Shown here in pieces: positions 5,468 to 6,709 of a stretch of 6,709 nt of DNA (positions within the stretch are counted from its first letter, which is position 1; every line of letters begins with the position of its first letter). The position numbers and the translations under genes are program-made. The notes beneath the pieces are model-generated. The model saw only the letters and a list, made by a program, of their open reading frames with translations, searched no databases and had not been told where the DNA came from. The DNA comes from an uncultured Bacillota bacterium (lineage in GTDB: Bacteria > Bacillota > Clostridia > Christensenellales > UBA1242): NCBI GenBank assembly GCA_900555365.1, contig USKO01000037.1:1-6709 (forward strand). Direction: 5' to 3'.

Positions 5468-6709
5468 ATGATATTTAAGAAATTTTTCAACAAGGACGCC
5501 GATAAAGTACAATATTTTGCAAATAAATTTAATTTATCACAAAGAATTGCTGATTTAATACTTTCAAGAGGGATAAATAGCGAGGATGCTTTTGAAGAAT
5601 ATTTAAACCCTAAAACATTGCATGATCCTATGCTTCTTAATGGGATGGAAGAGCTTGTTAGGCGTGTTAAACTTGCAAAGCAGCTTAATGATAGAGTACT
5701 TATTTTTGGCGATTATGATGTGGATGGCGTAAGTGCCACCGCTATAATGCTTAAGGCATTGAAACAATTTGGAATAAAAGCGGATTTTTATTTGCCAAAT
5801 CGTTATATTGATGGATATGGACTTACAAACGCAGTTATTGATAAGATAGCTGATCTTTATATGCCTAATTTGATAATAACCGTGGACTGTGGAATTTCAT
5901 GTTACAATGAAATAGAGTATGCAAAAAATAAAGGAATTGAGATTATAGTCACTGACCATCATGAAATACCGCAGATGATACCTGACACAGTTGTTATCAA
6001 TGCCAAAATTGAAGGACAAAAATATCCTTTCAGAGAACTTTGTGGAACAGGAGTTGCCTTTAAATTTGCACAAGCTTTGCTTGGAGAAAAAGAGGCTGAG
6101 GCATTCTTACCGATAGCGGCTATTGCGACTATTGTGGACATCGTGCCATTAAAGGGAGAAAATAGGGCTATCGTTTACAAGGGATTAAAGCTGTGTGATA
6201 GATATTTGCCGATAGGTCTTAAAATGATGTTCAAAGAGAATGATATAAGTTTGTTAAATCCAAATTCAACAGATATCTCTTTTAAAATCGGACCAAAGCT
6301 CAATGCCTCTGGAAGAATGGGTGACGCTGGCGACTCACTGAAAATCTATTTTGAAACAGATCCTGTTAAGATCAAGAGCGCCCTTGACAAAATAAAAAAT
6401 CACAATACTAAACGACAAGAAATTTGCAATAAAATATATGAGGATGCTGAAGAGCAACTGGTAAAATTTGATTTGAAAAACTTGCGAGTGATTTCTTTAA
6501 AATCAAAAGATTGGGATAAAGGCGTTCTTGGTATAGTTTGCTCTAGGCTTGTTGAAAAATATCATAAACCTGTTTTTCTATTTGCAGAAGAAAATGGAAT
6601 TTTAAGTGGCTCTGGACGAAGTATAAATGATATCAATATTCATGAGCTTTTATCTTCTTTGCAAGATATTTTGGAAACTTATGGCGGTCACTCTATGGCT
6701 GCTGGACTA
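5468..6709 (+). CDS. recJ: Single-stranded-DNA-specific exonuclease RecJ (5' part, truncated by the window)
   Basis: The first 414 codons are present and the frame is still open at the right edge. RecJ digests single-stranded DNA 5' to 3' in recombination, mismatch and base-excision repair. The DHH phosphoesterase motifs are intact: FGDYDVDGVSATA with D82, D84 and D86; TVDCG with D140; TDHHE with D163, H164 and H165; and IVDIVPL with D224. These should bind the catalytic metals. Further family signatures are CGTGVAFKFAQ at 192-202, FKIGPKLNASGRMGDA at 272-287, and the DHHA1 motif GGHSMAAGL at 406-414, exactly at the edge. The OB-fold and any C-terminal extension lie outside the window; Firmicute RecJ is usually 570-790 residues. 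The ATG at 5468 has only a weak ribosome binding site (AAGG at 5460-5463), but the next ATG lies far inside the conserved region. The gene has its own promoter at 5416-5444 and follows the operon terminator. Confidence 0.96.
   Translation, partial: MIFKKFFNKDADKVQYFANKFNLSQRIADLILSRGINSEDAFEEYLNPKTLHDPMLLNGMEELVRRVKLAKQLNDRVLIFGDYDVDGVSATAIMLKALKQFGIKADFYLPNRYIDGYGLTNAVIDKIADLYMPNLIITVDCGISCYNEIEYAKNKGIEIIVTDHHEIPQMIPDTVVINAKIEGQKYPFRELCGTGVAFKFAQALLGEKEAEAFLPIAAIATIVDIVPLKGENRAIVYKGLKLCDRYLPIGLKMMFKENDISLLNPNSTDISFKIGPKLNASGRMGDAGDSLKIYFETDPVKIKSALDKIKNHNTKRQEICNKIYEDAEEQLVKFDLKNLRVISLKSKDWDKGVLGIVCSRLVEKYHKPVFLFAEENGILSGSGRSINDINIHELLSSLQDILETYGGHSMAAGL

Noticed and set aside
5959..6141. 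Minus-strand open frame of 60 codons within recJ
   Set aside because: It lies opposite the conserved DHH-family part of recJ and has no supporting signal.

Overview
The window looks like a chromosomal segment from a low-GC, endospore-forming Firmicute, most likely a member of the Clostridia. Three things point there: strong AGGAGG-type ribosome binding sites, AT-rich intergenic DNA, and SpoVA and YunB sporulation genes beside the primase/sigma-factor operon. I cannot name the species. No mobile element, CRISPR array, tRNA or rRNA is visible, and all genes lie on the + strand.

Layout. (1) Positions 1-523 hold the end of a SpoVA operon: the last 51 codons of spoVAD, then complete spoVAE. These proteins move Ca-dipicolinate into the forespore and out during germination. 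(2) Positions 617-1285 encode YunB, a membrane-anchored sporulation protein. (3) Positions 1286-1797 are a 512-base gene-free, very AT-rich region. It carries an AT-rich inverted-repeat cluster, one or two vegetative-type promoter candidates and a sigma-H-like promoter candidate, all pointing to dnaG. (4) Positions 1798-5340 form a tight operon, dnaG - rpoD (sigA) - zinc-ribbon coiled-coil protein. Its genes overlap or nearly touch, and it closes with a clear intrinsic terminator at 5370-5398. (5) A new promoter at 5416-5444 drives recJ, which runs off the right edge after 414 codons. This gene has no stop in the window, so an ORF scan that requires a stop would miss it.

How the parts relate. 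dnaG (replication primase) and rpoD (housekeeping sigma factor) are the Firmicute remnant of the macromolecular synthesis operon, and RecJ is a recombination/repair exonuclease. The block upstream belongs to spore formation. The most interesting regulatory suggestion is that the dnaG-rpoD operon may be read from both a sigma-A promoter and a sigma-H-like promoter, which echoes the known sigma-H control of the Bacillus subtilis sigA operon.

I did not find a convincing undescribed system. The points worth a second look are modest: a divergent loop in region 2 of the sigma factor, a lysine-rich SpoVAD tail, competing hairpins upstream of dnaG, an ambiguous pair of TTG starts for dnaG, and the zinc-ribbon gene sitting directly after rpoD.
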